A stretch of 6,110 nt of DNA from Spirochaetaceae bacterium. Lineage in GTDB: Bacteria; Spirochaetota; Spirochaetia; DSM-27196; SLST01. Below are positions 5,665 through 6,110 of the stretch, piece by piece. The DNA is taken from positions 1 through 6,110 of the forward strand of contig SKVA01000017.1 in assembly GCA_007129695.1 (NCBI GenBank). Reading direction: 5' to 3'. A program made the position numbers and the translations under genes. Numbering within the stretch: position 1 is the first letter of the stretch; each line of letters begins with the position of its first letter. Under the pieces are notes generated by a model, which was not told the origin of the DNA, made no database searches, and saw only the letters and a list, made by a program, of their open reading frames with translations.

Positions 5665-6110
5665 ATGGAGTGGTTTCGTAAGCTTGTTGGCCAGGTGAAA
5701 GGTCTCTGGGGTCAATGGAAGCCCGCGCAGAAGGTGATCCTGCTGTCGATCGTCGGCGTGGCCGTGATCGGCCTGATCGTGTTGATCGCGGTGAGCGCGG
5801 CTCCGTCGCGCGTCGAGCTGTTCGGGCGTGCGATCACCGATCCGGAAGACCGTGACCGGATCCTGCGCCGGCTAGACCAGGAAGGCATCGCGTACACGGT
5901 CAGCGCCGACTTCCGGGTCACGATGAGCGATGATCAGACCGCGAGGCGTGCCCGGAGTATCCTCGTCAGAGAGAACCTGGTCCCGCCGTCGACCGATCCG
6001 TGGGAGATCTTCGACATCGAACGGTGGACGCTCACCGACTTCGAGCGCAACGTGAACCTTCGCAGGGCAATCACCCAGCAGCTGGTGCTCCACATCGAGG
6101 CGTTGACCGA
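5665..6110 (+). CDS. fliF: Flagellar MS-ring protein FliF, 5' part
   Basis: The frame opens at ATG 5665 and runs off the window end; 148 residues are present, about a quarter of a typical FliF. FliF forms the MS ring in the inner membrane that houses the export gate and binds FliG. Visible are a short amphipathic N-terminus with three tryptophans (3, 15 and 18), a transmembrane helix at about 23-44 (VILLSIVGVAVIGLIVLIAV), then the start of the periplasmic YscJ/FliF ring-building domain: RILRRLDQEGIAYTV (65-79), TARRARSILVREN (92-104) and DPWEIFDIERWTLTDFERN (111-129) followed by VNLRRAITQQL. The FERNVNLRRAI word is the FliF signature and the DPW...ERWTLTDF form resembles spirochaete proteins. 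The family's C-terminal FliG-binding region lies beyond the window. Conserved gene order predicts fliG next. Confidence 0.95.
   Translation, partial: MEWFRKLVGQVKGLWGQWKPAQKVILLSIVGVAVIGLIVLIAVSAAPSRVELFGRAITDPEDRDRILRRLDQEGIAYTVSADFRVTMSDDQTARRARSILVRENLVPPSTDPWEIFDIERWTLTDFERNVNLRRAITQQLVLHIEALT

Noticed and set aside
1..6110. Frequent GATC/CGATCG words throughout the window
   Set aside because: They fall mainly at Ile, Asp, Arg and Ser codons and are explained by codon preference in GC-rich DNA; no clustering suggested an origin or a methylation-controlled site.

Overview
The window is a dense run of nine genes, all on the + strand and mostly overlapping or separated by a few bases. The DNA is GC-rich. 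The gene content and the FliF, FlgB and FlgC sequences suggest a free-living, high-GC spirochaete (Spirochaetia) with periplasmic flagella. The clearest lineage hint is the block in FliF that reads WTLTDFERNVNLRR, which I recognise from spirochaete FliF proteins. The species cannot be named from this sequence alone.

Layout. (1) 1-327 is the 3' end of a TPR-repeat protein. (2) 324-1322 is dprA (smf), for ssDNA and RecA handling in transformation and recombination. (3) 1319-2284 is a XerC/XerD/CodV-type tyrosine recombinase for chromosome dimer resolution. (4) 2277-2813 is hslV and 2810-4216 is hslU, which form the two-part HslUV (ClpQY) protease. Genes 1-4 are chained by 4-8 base overlaps (ATGA, GTGA and an 8-base overlap), so they look like one translationally coupled transcript. 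(5) An 88-base gap at 4217-4304 carries a sequence that matches the sigma-28 (FliA) promoter layout closely. (6) 4305-4727 is flgB, 4732-5190 flgC, 5202-5555 fliE and 5665-6110+ fliF (cut by the window end). These are the proximal rod, the rod-MS ring junction and the MS ring, the first parts built in a flagellar basal body. A 109-base GC-rich, hairpin-forming gap separates fliE from fliF.

The order dprA - xer - hslV - hslU - flgB - flgC - fliE - fliF matches the Bacillus subtilis locus dprA-topA-trmFO-codV-clpQ-clpY-codY-flgB-flgC-fliE-fliF, with topA, trmFO and codY absent. This is therefore an old conserved neighbourhood, not a mobile or accessory island. I saw no transposase, CRISPR array, tRNA, rRNA, phage gene or attachment site. 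I found no clearly undescribed system. The points most worth a second look are the sigma-28-like promoter in the hslU-flgB gap, the missing codY at that position, an alanine-rich insert in the HslU I-domain, a divergent DprA active fold, and the repeats and hairpins between fliE and fliF.
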